In this document: positions 49,301 to 58,212 of the stretch, piece by piece
How positions within the stretch are numbered: the stretch's first letter is position 1
How the letters are laid out: each line of letters begins with the position of its first letter
From: Fragum whitleyi
Taxonomy: Eukaryota > Mollusca > Bivalvia > Cardiida > Cardiidae
Reading direction: 5' to 3'
Assembly (NCBI GenBank): GCA_948146395.1
Contig: OX411558.1
Location: 34,776,350-34,840,349, forward strand
Length of the DNA stretch: 64,000 nucleotides
The notes under the pieces: generated by a model
Databases searched by the model: none
What the model was told of the DNA's origin: nothing
The model's input: the letters and a program-made list of their open reading frames with translations, nothing else
Position numbers and translations under genes: made by a program

Positions 49301-52300
49301 AAAGGACAAAAAATATCTCAACAACATAATATCTTTATCAAATAAATGGACATACAGGTTGTTACAAAATGTTCCTTCACATTTCACTGTCTTTTGTGTC
49401 TCTCTTTTTAAGATACGAAGTCAGAACTTTGAATTTAGTGTGTAAAAGAGAATGTCTGCTTGTGGCCCAATCCTTAAACATGTTGGCCCACATTTTAAAA
49501 TGTGATGGGGGAGTTGGCCCACTTTATTGAAAACCTAGATTCAGCCCTGAATATGTCTTTTATGGGCAGAGGTCATTTCTCTATATATGTTATAATAGTG
49601 GAAACTTTGAAAATCTTTTCAACATCAGTAGAAGCCAAAATACCTTAAAATCTAGTCAAAACTTAGATTTGCTATTACAAGAAATTCAAGCCTGTGGAGC
49701 GACACAAGCCATTCATGGCTTTCTAGTTTCACATAGATTAAAGGTCAAGGTCACAGTGGGCCTTTGTTCATATTTCCTTTCTGGACTCTTACTCCAAAAC
49801 TAAGCATTATAGAATCATGAAACTTCATGCCAAATTGATGCTACTTATGACCAAAGAAAGAGCCCTTTTGTTTTTGGGTCACCTAGGTTTAAGGCCAATG
49901 TCACAGTCATTTTTTGTTAAATTTTTGTAAGACCTTTTCATTTCCAGACTCTAACATAAGAACCAAGTGACCTAGAATCAATCACAGGCACATGAGTTGA
50001 ATTCTTGATATTTCCTGCACATCCTGCACTTATATTTGGTATATTTGTGTGTGTGTGTGTGTGTTTAGTTTGCTTTGCTACAGCTCTAGTTTGATTTCAA
50101 AAGATGTTTTGCTTTTGAAAGTTATTTACAATCACTATAGAAATGATCAAATCTATTACTGAATGTAAAATCTGCTCTTAGCAACCCTCTTATTGTTGTG
50201 TTGTTGACTTGCAGATCAAGGTATAGAAACAAATTGGTAAAGACAGAATTTATATCTTAATCAAAATCTATGTAGTGGGTACTCATTTGAATTGTCTCAG
50301 TGAGACAATTCAAATGAGTACCCGCAGCAAAGGCCTTTTCTAAGTTTTTACATTGAAGTATTAAATCTAAAATCCATAATAACCCCTCTTTTTGTAATTG
50401 TTGTTCATTGTAGATATTACAACAGACCCAGGGCATCCAGCTTGTGGCACAGCCTGGACCGAACGGTACAGTAACCTATAATGCAGTACCACAGTTCCAG
50501 ACAATCCCTGTGGATGGCAGCCAAGGGGACTCAACTGCTATACAAGGGCAAACAATCATCAACAATCAACAGGCACAAAACCTTCAAAATATCCAAGGAA
50601 TTCCTATCATGACGGCTAATGGACAGATTATCAGATCTCAGATTCCTGCCTTAGGTGGGGTAATGCCAGCAAATGTTGCTTTTGCTGGTGGAAACATGGT
50701 GAATTTGGGTGGAAATGTGGTGAATCTAGGCGGAATTCAGTCTTTAGGTGCAATAAGGCCTGGTGGGATAATACAGCCTGTACAACTACAAACAAACATC
50801 GCCCAACAGATACAGCAACTGCCCAACTTTGTACAAGTTCCAGTTTCAGCTAATGGTCAGACAGCATTGATGCCAGTACAGATGGCACAGATCCAAGGAG
50901 ATTCAAACACAGCCGGCAGTGTTACTACTGGTAATAATCAGACAATAGTAGCTGGAGCACTGAATAATCAAACTTCACAGATCATTGAAGCAATCTCAAT
51001 GCAAACCCCGAAATCACAAGGACAACAGTGGAAATCACAGAGTAATGTAAGTGCTACAAACACATCATCAACGTCTGTCAGTACGTCTGCGTCACCAACA
51101 GTTCTATCCATGGCACAATTACAAAATGCATCCTTACAGGGACAAACTATAGCTGCAGCTGCAGCAGCTGCCAATATCATCCCTCAAGTACAGCTGATAC
51201 CTGTAGGGAACGGAAACTTCATGCAAGCTGTTTATGCAGGCTCCGCCCCTAACCTAAGTAGTGGGCAGAACACAATGACTGTAACATCCAATCAAAATTC
51301 TGGTAGCATTTCAACTACAACAACAAATGCTACAACCACCATAGCCACATCACAACAAGGCGGTGTTGCTACAGTAATTAACCCACAGGTTCTACAAACA
51401 TTAAATGGTCAGAACTTCGCAAACATCCAAATTGCTGGACAAAATCAAATTGTTGCATCACCAAATCAAGTACTCTCTGGTGTAAATATTGCAAATATGA
51501 AAAACGTTCAGTTTCCAATGCAAATTCAAAACTTACAAGGGATTCAGACTGTGCAGAATCTTCAAGGAATCCAGGGTCTACAAACCCTCAACCCCACACA
51601 GCTAAATGGACAAATTCAACAAATACTTGGAAATCCAATCCCTATTTCTGGCATACAGGGACTGAGTGTGCTGAACCCCTCGGGTAATATCACAACCATC
51701 GGTGGGCAGGCAACACAACCAGTGACGGCGGTCAACATGACCAACCAACAAAACATCCAACAGATACAGCAGATCTCACAAGTTGGCACCACGGCCCAGA
51801 TTCTCACAGGTAGGTCTCAATCTATACACTTAACAAGTATCCTGCTGACTTTAAAGTGTGTTTTAAATAAATTGCTAATTAGGGCCTGTGTTAGTGTTTG
51901 ATATTGGGCAATCATTGACTCCTCTCCTAAGAAATTCTGGGTGTCAAATCTGAATTAAAAGGGGTCCAAACATCAGAAAAAGCAAATCAAGTTGAATTTT
52001 GCATATCTAAGAGTCACTTTAAACAATACTTGTAATGATATCAAACAAATAATTAATTTGTTGCACATTAGAAAGTAATTTGTGAAAATCTTAGGTATAA
52101 AACCATGTTCTGATTCCTAGTAATTCCTCTCACGGTGGTCAAAATGAGAAATTTCTAGGGGTCATTTTAAGATATTTTCAAATTGTTGGGGTCCAAAACC
52201 CTGGGTAAAGGGTCCAACACGAGCCCTTGCTGTAGAATTTCTTACAATGATTAAGCAGGAAACAGGCAGTGTAGGGTAAGTTCAGACAACACACCAGTGA

Positions 52301-55300
52301 CCTTTGTCTGTACTATCTGCTAGTGTAGAGCAGTAATACGATGTAAAGAGTATGAGAATGTTTAAGAGTTGCCACTTAGAGGAATCCAAGAGTCTTGACC
52401 CCAAATTTCCTATGATTGACTCACTAATTGTGTAATCAGATGAACTTGCTGAGCTGTAAGTTAAATTTTTAGTTTTGTCTATCAAAATCAAATGTCTGAT
52501 TGGCAAGGGGCTACCATCATAGCGCAGTTGATAGTGTATAAGACTCCCAATCTAAAACCATAGGATGTGACAGGCTTGAGACCCGGTGGGAAGCACATAT
52601 CCTTTCCTACATTTGTCTCCCACTAATGGGGTGGGTAAACATAAACCTTAATTGGATAGCAGCTGGAGGCTAGGAAAGGATACAATGGTTGTACTGAAGA
52701 AAGAAAAACATGCAATGGTCTGACTTAAAAATTGTTAAAAGTGTCTTTAACCTCATTCAAACAAAATCCAATTTTGCAGAAAAAGTTTCATTCATACTTC
52801 AAGGAATAAATCTTATTTCTTAGCACTTTTTCCTTACTCCCATTGAAAAAAAAACACTTCAAAATTATTGAAATATTTTTTTTGTCCATGTTTACCATGT
52901 TTTCTACAGATGATATAGATAGCTATTGACTCAAGATTCCTAATGAAAATTTGAATAAGGAAATCATAGGTTTATTGCAAGACTTTACTAAGTGTATATA
53001 CACTGTATATACACTTAGTACAGTCTTGCACTGAATCCTCGAAAAACAATTTTGTACTGTATAACTGTACAGGCTGCTTAATATCTGCTCTTTACACTTA
53101 TGTGGCACTGTTGGAAAAATTTTCACACATGCTTAACCCTTTTGCTGTTTGATCCTTGCTTATTACGTGCCTGTGATTTTATGATTGAAAAACATTGTGA
53201 AAAAAGAAGAAATTGCATATAACAAGCAGTTTCTTCTTTTTCCACACTATTTTCTACCCTACTGAATGGTTATTTTTCAAATTAAATCCACTTTAAATTT
53301 CGTCTGCAAAACCTTTGAATTTGGACAGGTCCAAATTTTTGTAAAACAGGAAAGTGTTACAGGTAATTCTCATCTTGAATTTTAGCTGATGGTCAACAGA
53401 TTCCAATTAGACAGGATCCTAACGACCCCAATAAATGGCAAGTTGTCTCAAACCCCCAGCCCCTACAAAATGTGACATCCATGACCCCATTACAGATCCC
53501 ACAATTCCCTGCCCTGTCTGCAGCTGCCGCGGCTGCACAAATGCCTGACACGCCTTCAACAGGGAAAAGATTACGGAGGGTTGCTTGTACATGTCCAAAT
53601 TGTCGAGATACTGAGGGAAATAAGTAAGTCAAGTAATAAATTTAAGGTAGTGGACCCGTAATAGTTTTGCAACATTTCAGGAGTAATGAACTTTAACAAT
53701 GTTAACCGAGGGTTCCAAATGATTTTCATTTGGAAACCTCGGTTAACATTGTGAAAGAAATGTGGTCCAAAAAGTTGTGGAACTATTACGGTTCCACTAC
53801 AATAACAGATAGACAGGGTATTTTAACCCTTATCCTGCTGAAATTGAATTTAAGTTTCAAACTAACGGTGAATTTTGTGCACATTTTAAATCAATTTAAG
53901 TTTTTCTATTTTTATGAGGTAGAAAACAGACTGTAAGCTAAGATCAGGATGCCCATCTGTTTAGATCAGGATGCCCATCTGTTTAAGATGATCTTAGTCT
54001 TCACCTTCTACAAAAGGTACCACAGAAAACTGTCATAAACATTAGGAAACATATTAAATTTTAGATCAAAATATTTCAATTATACTCGCACACACCCTAT
54101 GTTGAGGGTACATAAAGGAATCTTGATATGATTTAAATGCATACTCACAACAAAGGGACTTGTTGATTAGATAAAATATAGTGACTTTATCCTCCCTATA
54201 AGATCATAGTTTTATATTTTGAATAAATGCTTCTAACAAAACTTTCCATTTTGTAAGATGAAAAAAGGTAAGAGATGTTTTGAAAAAAATTAAAAGATTT
54301 ATTAATTTAATTGCAGTTGTTTCCATTTAAACTTGTGCAATCTCATTGGCTGAAAAAAGTTTCATTACTCAGTAAAAAACAATTTTTAGTACACAGCCTT
54401 TTTTAAGCTTGCACACAAAATACATTGTTGTCCCATGATAAAACAATATTGAATTATAAGATATGAAAAGAGTATTTATTAATTTCATGGAAGAATGAAA
54501 CTAAAAACCTTATCATACTAAAGTATGAATAAGCTTTGTGTATTCATACAGTGTGATATGGTTTCTAGTTTCATACCTCTATGAAATTAATAAATACTCT
54601 CTACATCTCTATCTTGATTATTAATTTAGACACTCTGCATATAAATAAGGTTAATTCTGGTCATAGATATACATTAAGGAGAAACACGATGACAGTTCTA
54701 GATGAATAGATGGAATTTATTGTTATACAGTGAATCTTTATTTGCAGCCCTAACAATAACATTTTTCTGCTTCATTGTAATTCAATACTAAAATTTTCAT
54801 GAATGTAGAACATCAAAATGTGCATTTACTTGATAAAGCTTAATAAAAAACTTAGTTGGGAGTGTTACAACCATGTGTTTTGAATCATATGTAAAAATGT
54901 GATTATGTTACTTTGTTGTAGAAATGAGAACAAGAAGAAAGTGCATATCTGTCATATGGAAGGGTGTGGCAAGGAGTATGGTAAAACATCACATCTACGC
55001 GCACATCTCAGGTAGATATATATAATCGTTTGTTTAAGTGTAAGATCGATTTATATTTCATTGAGTGAACAAGAAAAGCTATATTTTCACGAGTGGCAGA
55101 GCCATGAGTGAAAATATAGCTTTTGTTTTTCACGAAATGAAATATTAATCGATCTTACTCAAAAAACAAACGATTATTCTATTTCCTTAATGCAAAAATG
55201 AGACAAATGTGAAATTTCTAGGACATATTTTCGTAAAGCCCGTCATTTTGCGCGTGATTGCTATGCAACATTCATGTGACGTCACTTATTTCGCCCCGCA

Positions 55301-57612
55301 TAGATGACGTCAGATAGGATGAAATGCACAAAAGCAGGGTATAAGATTTTGATAATTTCACTGCTTTTGCTGTGAGTTTATCAAGTGATAATCTACCGTT
55401 ATTTCTCGATAAACCACTGAAAAGCATTAAAGAATATATCGTATTTCTCCTAATAAACACTCCCGGAAACTTTACACAACATGGTCAGAGATCTTTTATT
55501 TATTATGTATTTTCTGATTAATAAATCCTGAAACTTATGTCTTTTAGGCCCTTTTCCCTTTAAGCACTCCTGAAAACTTTACACAACATGGTCAGGGATC
55601 TTTATTTATTATGTATTTTCTGATTAAAAGTCATTAAACTTATGTCTTTAAGGCCCTTTTCCCTTTAATTTGAGGAAGATTTCTTCTAAACAACCATAGA
55701 AATGATTGTTTAGAGGAAATTCACATCAAATTTGAGAAGAAGTTTCAACAAGTTCTTCAAATTTAGGTATTCGAAGTGGGTTTTCGTAATGAAATTGATG
55801 TGCTACTATTAGGCAGGGTGTTATTATTAAGGAAATACTGCGTTCATATTTCTGCACTATATTGAACTATGAGGAAATTATTCTGCTGTCTGCTGAATGG
55901 ATATAAGAGATGTGTATTTGTGGCAATTTGGCAAAGACATGTCTGTGCATTAGTTTGCATGTCAGTCTCCCTTGAATAGTACTGATCTGATTTTACAAAG
56001 AAATTTTGAAATATTCCCCACAAGGGTACCAAATAAGGGAATGTAAGATAAAAAATACACCCCCCCCTCTGTAGCACTGCCCCCCCCCCCCCCCCCCCCC
56101 CACACACACACACAAAAACACACACACAACAAAGGTGTGCAATGATAGAACTGTTTGATTGTTATAAGAGGAGTTACACTTCTTCAATTTGTTTCAGATG
56201 GCATACAGGCGAGAGACCATTTGTCTGTAATTGGTTATTTTGTGGGAAACGTTTTACAAGATCAGATGAATTACAGCGGCATAAGAGAACTCATACAGGT
56301 ATGAATAACCTTTCCTTGTTTCTCGAAATTTTAGACTGGTAAAAATTGAAAGAAGATGCAGACGGCATTGAAAATGGATTGTGGTACATAATCAAACCAT
56401 TGTGTATTGTAGAAAATATTTAATTTTTCATTTTTCACAGTTTAGTAAAAAAAAAACAACACAAAAACAAAACAAGGATGCTGAATACTGGAATTGAATT
56501 AAAAATAGTGATGGAATAGCTTGTCTAAACGAAAGAATATTCTGAATTGTTTTAACATCCATGTCATTAATATTCAAGTTAATTGTTTGATTACTGAGAA
56601 ATCAGTGTATGACTGATTCAACTATGATACAGTGCTTGAGCTGGGTTGAGTGAGATTTGAATTTTGTCCAAAACAAGAGCTGTCACTGTAAGATGACAAT
56701 GCCCCCGACACCGCTTTGATTTAGAAGTTATGGCCAATGTTAAAGTTTTTGGACGGAATGACGGACGGACGGACGGACAGACGGACGGACGGACAAGTCA
56801 AATTTATGATGCTTCCCTATCGGGGGCATAAAAAATGACAAAAAAAACACTGCAATATCTGGTTTGCAAGATATTTACAGTGCTCTCAATAACAGTTTTA
56901 ATTCCATACTGAAAATTCAGCAATTTTTCAGGAATTCTTGTACAACTTAAGGAATTTTTACCCCCCCCCCCTGATTTTCTGTCCTTTTTTTTTTCAAAAC
57001 ATCTGTACAACATTGGTGTCTGCTTATTGAGAGCATCAAGTATCTATTTATACATGTTCATGTATTCAAATAAATCAAAAGATTTGTAGAAAGCAAGGTA
57101 GCATTGTATGTATCTCAACAACAATTGAAACTTAATTGTTTCATTTGAATCAATTTGATGCTATCTTAGGGATATACTTATGAACTTTGATAATATTCTG
57201 TTAAGAAAACCTTATCATGCACTGCTTGTGGCAGACAAACTTATTCAAACATGAAATGATTTATCATTTTTCAGGGGAAAAGAAATTCATATGTCCAGTA
57301 TGCAACAAGAAATTTATGAGGTCAGATCATCTCTCCAAACATAAGAAAACACACTTGAAGAAGGGTGATTATGACGATTTAAAAAACGAAGCGATTGAAC
57401 TGATGGAAAACATGGCGGCAGAGGATGAGGACAATGACGGGGAGGAGTTAGGGGAGGAGTTAGCTGATGGGGAGGAGGAGCCACCACAACCTGGGATGGT
57501 CATACTGAAAACGGAGGATGGACTAACGGTGACATCGTATGATACGAAGCAGGAGTATGTGATAGAGAATAACAAAGATTTTGAGGATGGTGAAATGGAA
57601 GATATGGAGTGA
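37353..57612 (+). CDS. Sp1-4: Sp1/Sp3/Sp4-class zinc-finger transcription factor, complete, 7 coding exons
   Basis: This gene encodes a nuclear factor of the Sp family, which binds GC and GT boxes in promoters. Coding exons are 37353-37376, 37516-37728, 50414-51809, 53386-53623, 54922-55011, 56198-56298 and 57275-57612. All introns are GT-AG, the exons sum to 2400 nt and they give 799 residues plus stop. Domains in order are: Sp box [14 protein letters not shown] (13-26); a Q/N/S/T/G-rich region (about 30-600) typical of glutamine-rich activation domains; Buttonhead box with CTCPNC (612-617); three C2H2 fingers (634-656, 664-686, 694-714); and an acidic tail rich in E and D. The base-reading positions are K/H/A, R/E/R and R/H/K, the canonical Sp set. 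The long Q-rich part and the Sp box place it with Sp1-4 rather than Sp5 or Sp6-9. Further upstream non-coding exons cannot be excluded. Confidence 0.95.
37516..37728 (+). CDS. Sp1-4: Sp factor coding exon 2 (Sp box)
   Basis: The exon follows the acceptor TTTTTCCAG and ends at CAG|GTGCAG. It has 71 codons in phase 0. It begins DVQQ and then carries the Sp box [14 protein letters not shown], which is nearly invariant in Sp1 to Sp4. A G- and Q-rich stretch follows, with [19 protein letters not shown] near the end. It is separated from exon 3 by a 12.7-kb intron full of transposons. Confidence 0.93.
37729..39420 (+). other. Start of Sp intron 2, no feature recognised
   Basis: This stretch is AT-rich intronic DNA with no exon that fits the Sp reading frame and no repeat boundary that I could define. 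Confidence 0.4.
39425..39632 (-). pseudogene. 5'-truncated LINE 3' end (C-terminus of a reverse-transcriptase polyprotein)
   Basis: On the minus strand from 39632 to 39450 one frame reads [18 protein letters not shown], then [13 protein letters not shown] and a stop after TVPTPAR. A (TGA)n-like tail follows. RPKTxW and DRxKWR are typical of the C-terminal end of RTE/CR1-type retrotransposon proteins, and a short-repeat tail is usual for RTE. Only 60 codons remain. It lies in Sp intron 2, opposite to the host gene. Confidence 0.6.
39780..39987 (+). repeat. Outer tandem repeat, left part (host of pearl-like element A1)
   Basis: The blocks AGCTCAAGGTCACAGTCAG, CTTTGTTCA, AATCATGAAACTT and TGTTGTTTTTG recur in the same order at 49733-49950, after the element A1. 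The two parts form one repeat array cut by the insertion. Confidence 0.65.
39988..41011 (+). mobile_element. Pearl-like / Helitron-like element A1, left part
   Basis: It starts TAGCTCCACTGGCTGAAAG with a hairpin, then GTCCGTCGTGCGTCCGTCC, and then about six diverged units of about 166 bp (TATCAACCAAATTTTACATG near 40263, 40431, 40596, 40762 and 40929). It is cut at 41011 by the hAT-like element and resumes at 49550. Copies A2 and A3 lie at 58381 and 59778. Confidence 0.8.
41376..41432 (+). repeat. 57-bp inverted-repeat edge, left
   Basis: ATGGAACGCCAGAGCTGTCA and the following 37 nt match the reverse complement of 48671-48727 with one difference. It marks the outer border of both minisatellite arrays. 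Confidence 0.9.
41433..42720 (+). repeat. 21/42-bp minisatellite array, left arm
   Basis: Two alternating 21-mers, ATAAAACTTCAATACACGAAG and ATAAAACATCAATGCGTGAAT (with variants), are repeated for 1.3 kb. Since 21 is a multiple of three, frames up to 146 codons stay open on both strands, reading [18 protein letters not shown] units. These are repeat artefacts. Confidence 0.95.
44511..45277 (+). pseudogene. Decayed Tc1-like transposase
   Basis: The first 79 codons (44511-44747) read [19 protein letters not shown] and [13 protein letters not shown], the paired helix-turn-helix DNA-binding half of Tc1-like transposases. After a stop and frameshifts the catalytic part can be recognised. It includes a [13 protein letters not shown] block (the first aspartate, with K replacing the usual E), [10 protein letters not shown] and [19 protein letters not shown] (second aspartate). 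The third acidic block is missing or unreadable. It is not functional. Confidence 0.8.
45572..45787 (+). repeat. Dispersed 216-bp repeat, copy 2
   Basis: Same orientation and nearly the same sequence as 8752-8967. It lies inside the hAT-like element. Confidence 0.85.
46454..47568 (-). mobile_element. Pearl-like / Helitron-like element, family B, copy 1
   Basis: Read on the minus strand, it starts TAGCTCACCTGAGC with a hairpin, then has units with CAAAGAGCGAAAATC, TTGTTCATATCAAGACCCTG and GGTATGTAGCATCATCTA. It ends with the stem AGGACCATCATGGTCCT followed by CTTG. It is nested inside the hAT-like element. Confidence 0.8.
47935..48670 (-). repeat. 21/42-bp minisatellite array, right arm (inverted)
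   Basis: The same unit as 41433-42720 on the opposite strand (TTGAAGTTTTATATTCACGC and TTGATGTTTTATCTTCATG). It ends at the 57-bp edge repeat. With the left arm it could form a very long imperfect hairpin. Confidence 0.93.
48671..48727 (-). repeat. 57-bp inverted-repeat edge, right
   Basis: The reverse complement of 41376-41432 with one difference. Confidence 0.9.
49550..49726 (+). mobile_element. Pearl-like element A1, right part with 3' end
   Basis: It continues the unit cut at 41011 and runs to the tail AATTCAAGCCTGTGGAGCGA and the stem AAGCCAT-TC-ATGGCTT, followed by TCTAG. The tail matches A2 (ending 59405) and A3 (ending 60837). Confidence 0.8.
49727..50080 (+). repeat. Outer tandem repeat, right part, with GT microsatellite
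   Basis: It contains TTAAAGGTCAAGGTCACAG, AATCATGAAACTTCATGCC and GTTTTTGGGTCACCTAGG, then (GT)n near 50049-50066. It continues the array left of A1. Confidence 0.6.
50277..50323. repeat. Perfect palindrome, 23-nt arms
   Basis: Arms 50277-50299 and 50301-50323 are exact reverse complements around a single G. The key sequences are GGGTACTCATTTGAATTG and its complement. Diverged relatives lie near 7345-7395, 8597 and 19810-19850. It lies 90 bp before Sp exon 3. Confidence 0.95.
50414..51809 (+). CDS. Sp1-4: Sp factor coding exon 3 (glutamine-rich activation region)
   Basis: The acceptor is TTCATTGTAG and the donor ACAG|GTAGGT. The exon is 1396 nt and encodes residues 80-544 plus one base of the next codon. 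The protein is rich in Q, N, S, T, I and G, with no stop across the exon. An alanine run lies near residue 320 and repeated NLQGIQ-type blocks lie near the 3' part. In Sp1, Sp3 and Sp4 the single large exon has the same role as a transactivation region. The frame remains open beyond the donor to 51901, but that sequence lacks Q-rich character and belongs to a repeat. Confidence 0.93.
51872..52220 (+). repeat. Dispersed repeat (GTGTTAGTGTTTGATATT family), copy 2
   Basis: It has the same block order as 21245-21590. It lies just after the exon 3 donor and supplies the false open-frame extension of that exon. Confidence 0.7.
52508..52710 (+). repeat. Old SINE copy in Sp intron 3
   Basis: It has a box A-like TAGCGCAGTTGATAGTG, a decayed box B (GCTTGAGACCCGG), and body blocks TTTGTCTCCCACTAATGGG, GATAGCAGCTGGAGGCTAGG and GGATACAATGGTTGTACTG. 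It is the same family as 35072. Confidence 0.65.
52976..53030. repeat. Inverted repeat, 25-nt arms
   Basis: Arms 52976-53000 and 53006-53030 differ at one base. The core is ACTAAGTGTATATA and its complement. Confidence 0.9.
53133..53360 (-). mobile_element. piggyBac-like MITE family 2, next to Sp exon 4
   Basis: It starts TTAACCCTTTTGCTGTTT and ends AAAACAGGAAAGTGTTAC (TTAA decayed to TTAC). It is the inverted counterpart of 19155-19384 with the same inner blocks. Only 25 bp separate it from exon 4. Confidence 0.8.
53386..53623 (+). CDS. Sp1-4: Sp factor coding exon 4 (Buttonhead box)
   Basis: The exon completes codon 545 and runs to two bases of codon 624. It encodes a proline/glutamine-rich linker, six alanines and then [15 protein letters not shown], the Buttonhead (CxCPxC) box that precedes the fingers in all Sp factors. 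The donor is AA|GTAAGT. A MITE ends 25 bp upstream of this exon, so the branch-point region of the intron may be derived from it. Confidence 0.94.
53644..53802. mobile_element. Fold-back MITE family 3, copy 2
   Basis: The ends AAGGTAGTGGACCCGTAATA and the inverted TATTACGGTTCCACTACA enclose arms AATGTTAACCGAGG and CCTCGGTTAACATT around a short loop. It lies just after Sp exon 4. Confidence 0.75.
53824..54010. mobile_element. Partial piggyBac-like MITE family 1 with an internal short duplication
   Basis: It starts TTAACCCTTATCCTGCTGAA. The block GATCAGGATGCCCATCTGTTT is present twice in tandem (about 53943-53983), followed by GATCTTAGTCTTCACC. The right end was not found. Confidence 0.5.
54470..54600. 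repeat. Fold-back repeat, arms about 50 nt
   Basis: AGAGTATTTATTAATTTCAT and its complement ATGAAATTAATAAATACTCT bound an imperfect hairpin whose inner arms hold GAAACTAAAAACCTTATCA-like sequence. Confidence 0.75.
54922..55011 (+). CDS. Sp1-4: Sp factor coding exon 5 (zinc finger 1)
   Basis: The acceptor is TTTGTTGTAG and the donor CAG|GTAGAT. It encodes a lysine-rich lead (KKKVHIC) and finger 1 up to LRAHLR. Cys634, Cys639 and His652 are here, and His656 comes from the next exon. Finger 1 carries KTSHLRA, giving the K/H/A base-reading residues of Sp proteins. Confidence 0.95.
55028..55178. repeat. Fold-back repeat after Sp exon 5
   Basis: TCGTTTGTTTAAGTGTAAGATCG and its near complement in AATCGATCTTACTC through AACAAACGA enclose AAGCTATATTTTCAC/GTGAAAATATAGCTTT. 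The hairpin starts about 16 bp after the donor. Confidence 0.8.
55440..55745 (+). repeat. Dispersed repeat (CTCCTAATAAACACTCC family)
   Basis: The block CTTTACACAACATGGTCAG to GGCCCTTTTCCCTTTAA is present twice in tandem. An inverted relative lies at 58015-58212, ending ATTTATTAGGAGAAATACGG. Confidence 0.7.
56060..56124. repeat. Poly-C run and (CA)n tract
   Basis: A C run of about 22 is followed by CACACA repeats, 75 bp before Sp exon 6. Confidence 0.9.
56198..56298 (+). CDS. Sp1-4: Sp factor coding exon 6 (end of finger 1, finger 2)
   Basis: The acceptor is ATTTGTTTCAG and the donor ACAG|GTATGA. It starts inside Arg654 and reads [10 protein letters not shown], then finger 2 with [18 protein letters not shown] and the next linker. 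The R/E/R base-reading set is intact. The frame is open a little upstream of the acceptor, but that part is intronic. Confidence 0.95.
56674..56830 (-). mobile_element. Short Helitron/Helentron-like element, family D, copy 2
   Basis: It is the inverted copy of 5231-5395. It runs from CAAGAGCTGTCACTGTAAG to CCTATCGGGGGCATA, with GGAC repeats inside. It lies in Sp intron 6. Confidence 0.65.
57275..57612 (+). CDS. Sp1-4: Sp factor coding exon 7 (finger 3 and acidic C-terminus)
   Basis: The acceptor is ATTTTTCAG. The exon completes the TGEKKF linker and encodes finger 3, with [14 protein letters not shown] and the R/H/K set. An 80-residue tail follows, rich in E and D ([14 protein letters not shown] and GEEEPPQPG), ending DGEMEDME at a TGA. 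No clear AATAAA signal was recognised in the first few hundred bases after the stop. Confidence 0.95.
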
Positions 57613-57674
57613 AATCATGTGTATTCCATTGAATTTGGAACAATCATTGATTTAATCAATTTGAATTTATTTTA

Positions 57675-58212
57675 GGGCAGGTGTGCGCTAACTTTCTAAA
57701 ATCAGGAGTCATTGACCCCTTGACTAAGAATTTCTTAACCCCTTTACTTAGAATTTTAAGGGGTCAAAACATGTTTGAAAGGGTCAAAATAATGAGACGA
57801 GAATTATAAGCAAATATGCTAAATGACTTCCTTAATCACCCCCTTTATGTCCTTATTAGAAACTTATTAAAATACCAATTAATTACAATTAATTCTTATG
57901 ACTCTCTAGCAGAATTTTTAGTAGTCAAAATGGTATATATTCAGAAATTTGAGGATACAAATCCTGGTTTAAGGGACAAGCACAATCCCCTTTGTGTTTA
58001 AAAATCTTAAAACTTATTAAGGCTTCTTCTCTAATTTGTGATGAATTTCCTCTAAACTATCATTTACATGATTGTTTAAAGGAAATTCACCTCAAATTAA
58101 AGGGAAAAGGGCTTTAAAGACATCAATTTTGAATCAGAAAATGCATACTAAGTAAAAGCTATATGACCATGTTATGTATAGCTCCTGGGAGCATTTATTA
58201 GGAGAAATACGG
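57675..58212. repeat. Two diverged dispersed repeats after the Sp gene
   Basis: 57675-57990 resembles the GTGTTAGTGTTTGATATT family (GTCATTGACCCC, GGGTCAAAAC). 58015-58212 is the inverted CTCCTAATAAACACTCC family. Confidence 0.5.

Larger units (their letters stand above)
41012..49549. mobile_element. 8.5-kb hAT-like element nested in A1
   Basis: The left end CAGAGCTGAATCTAGG and right end CCTAGATTCAGCCCTG are inverted repeats with one mismatch. AATATG flanks both sides (41006-41011 and 49550-49555). Removing 41012-49549 plus one AATATG restores a normal unit of the pearl-like element, which confirms the boundaries. CAGGGCT-type ends resemble hAT transposons, some of which make short 5-6 bp duplications. 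No hAT transposase remains visible. Confidence 0.78.

Noticed and set aside
51810..51901. Open extension of Sp exon 3 past the donor
   Set aside because: A consensus donor is present at 51810, the next exon fits its phase, and the extension is part of a dispersed repeat.
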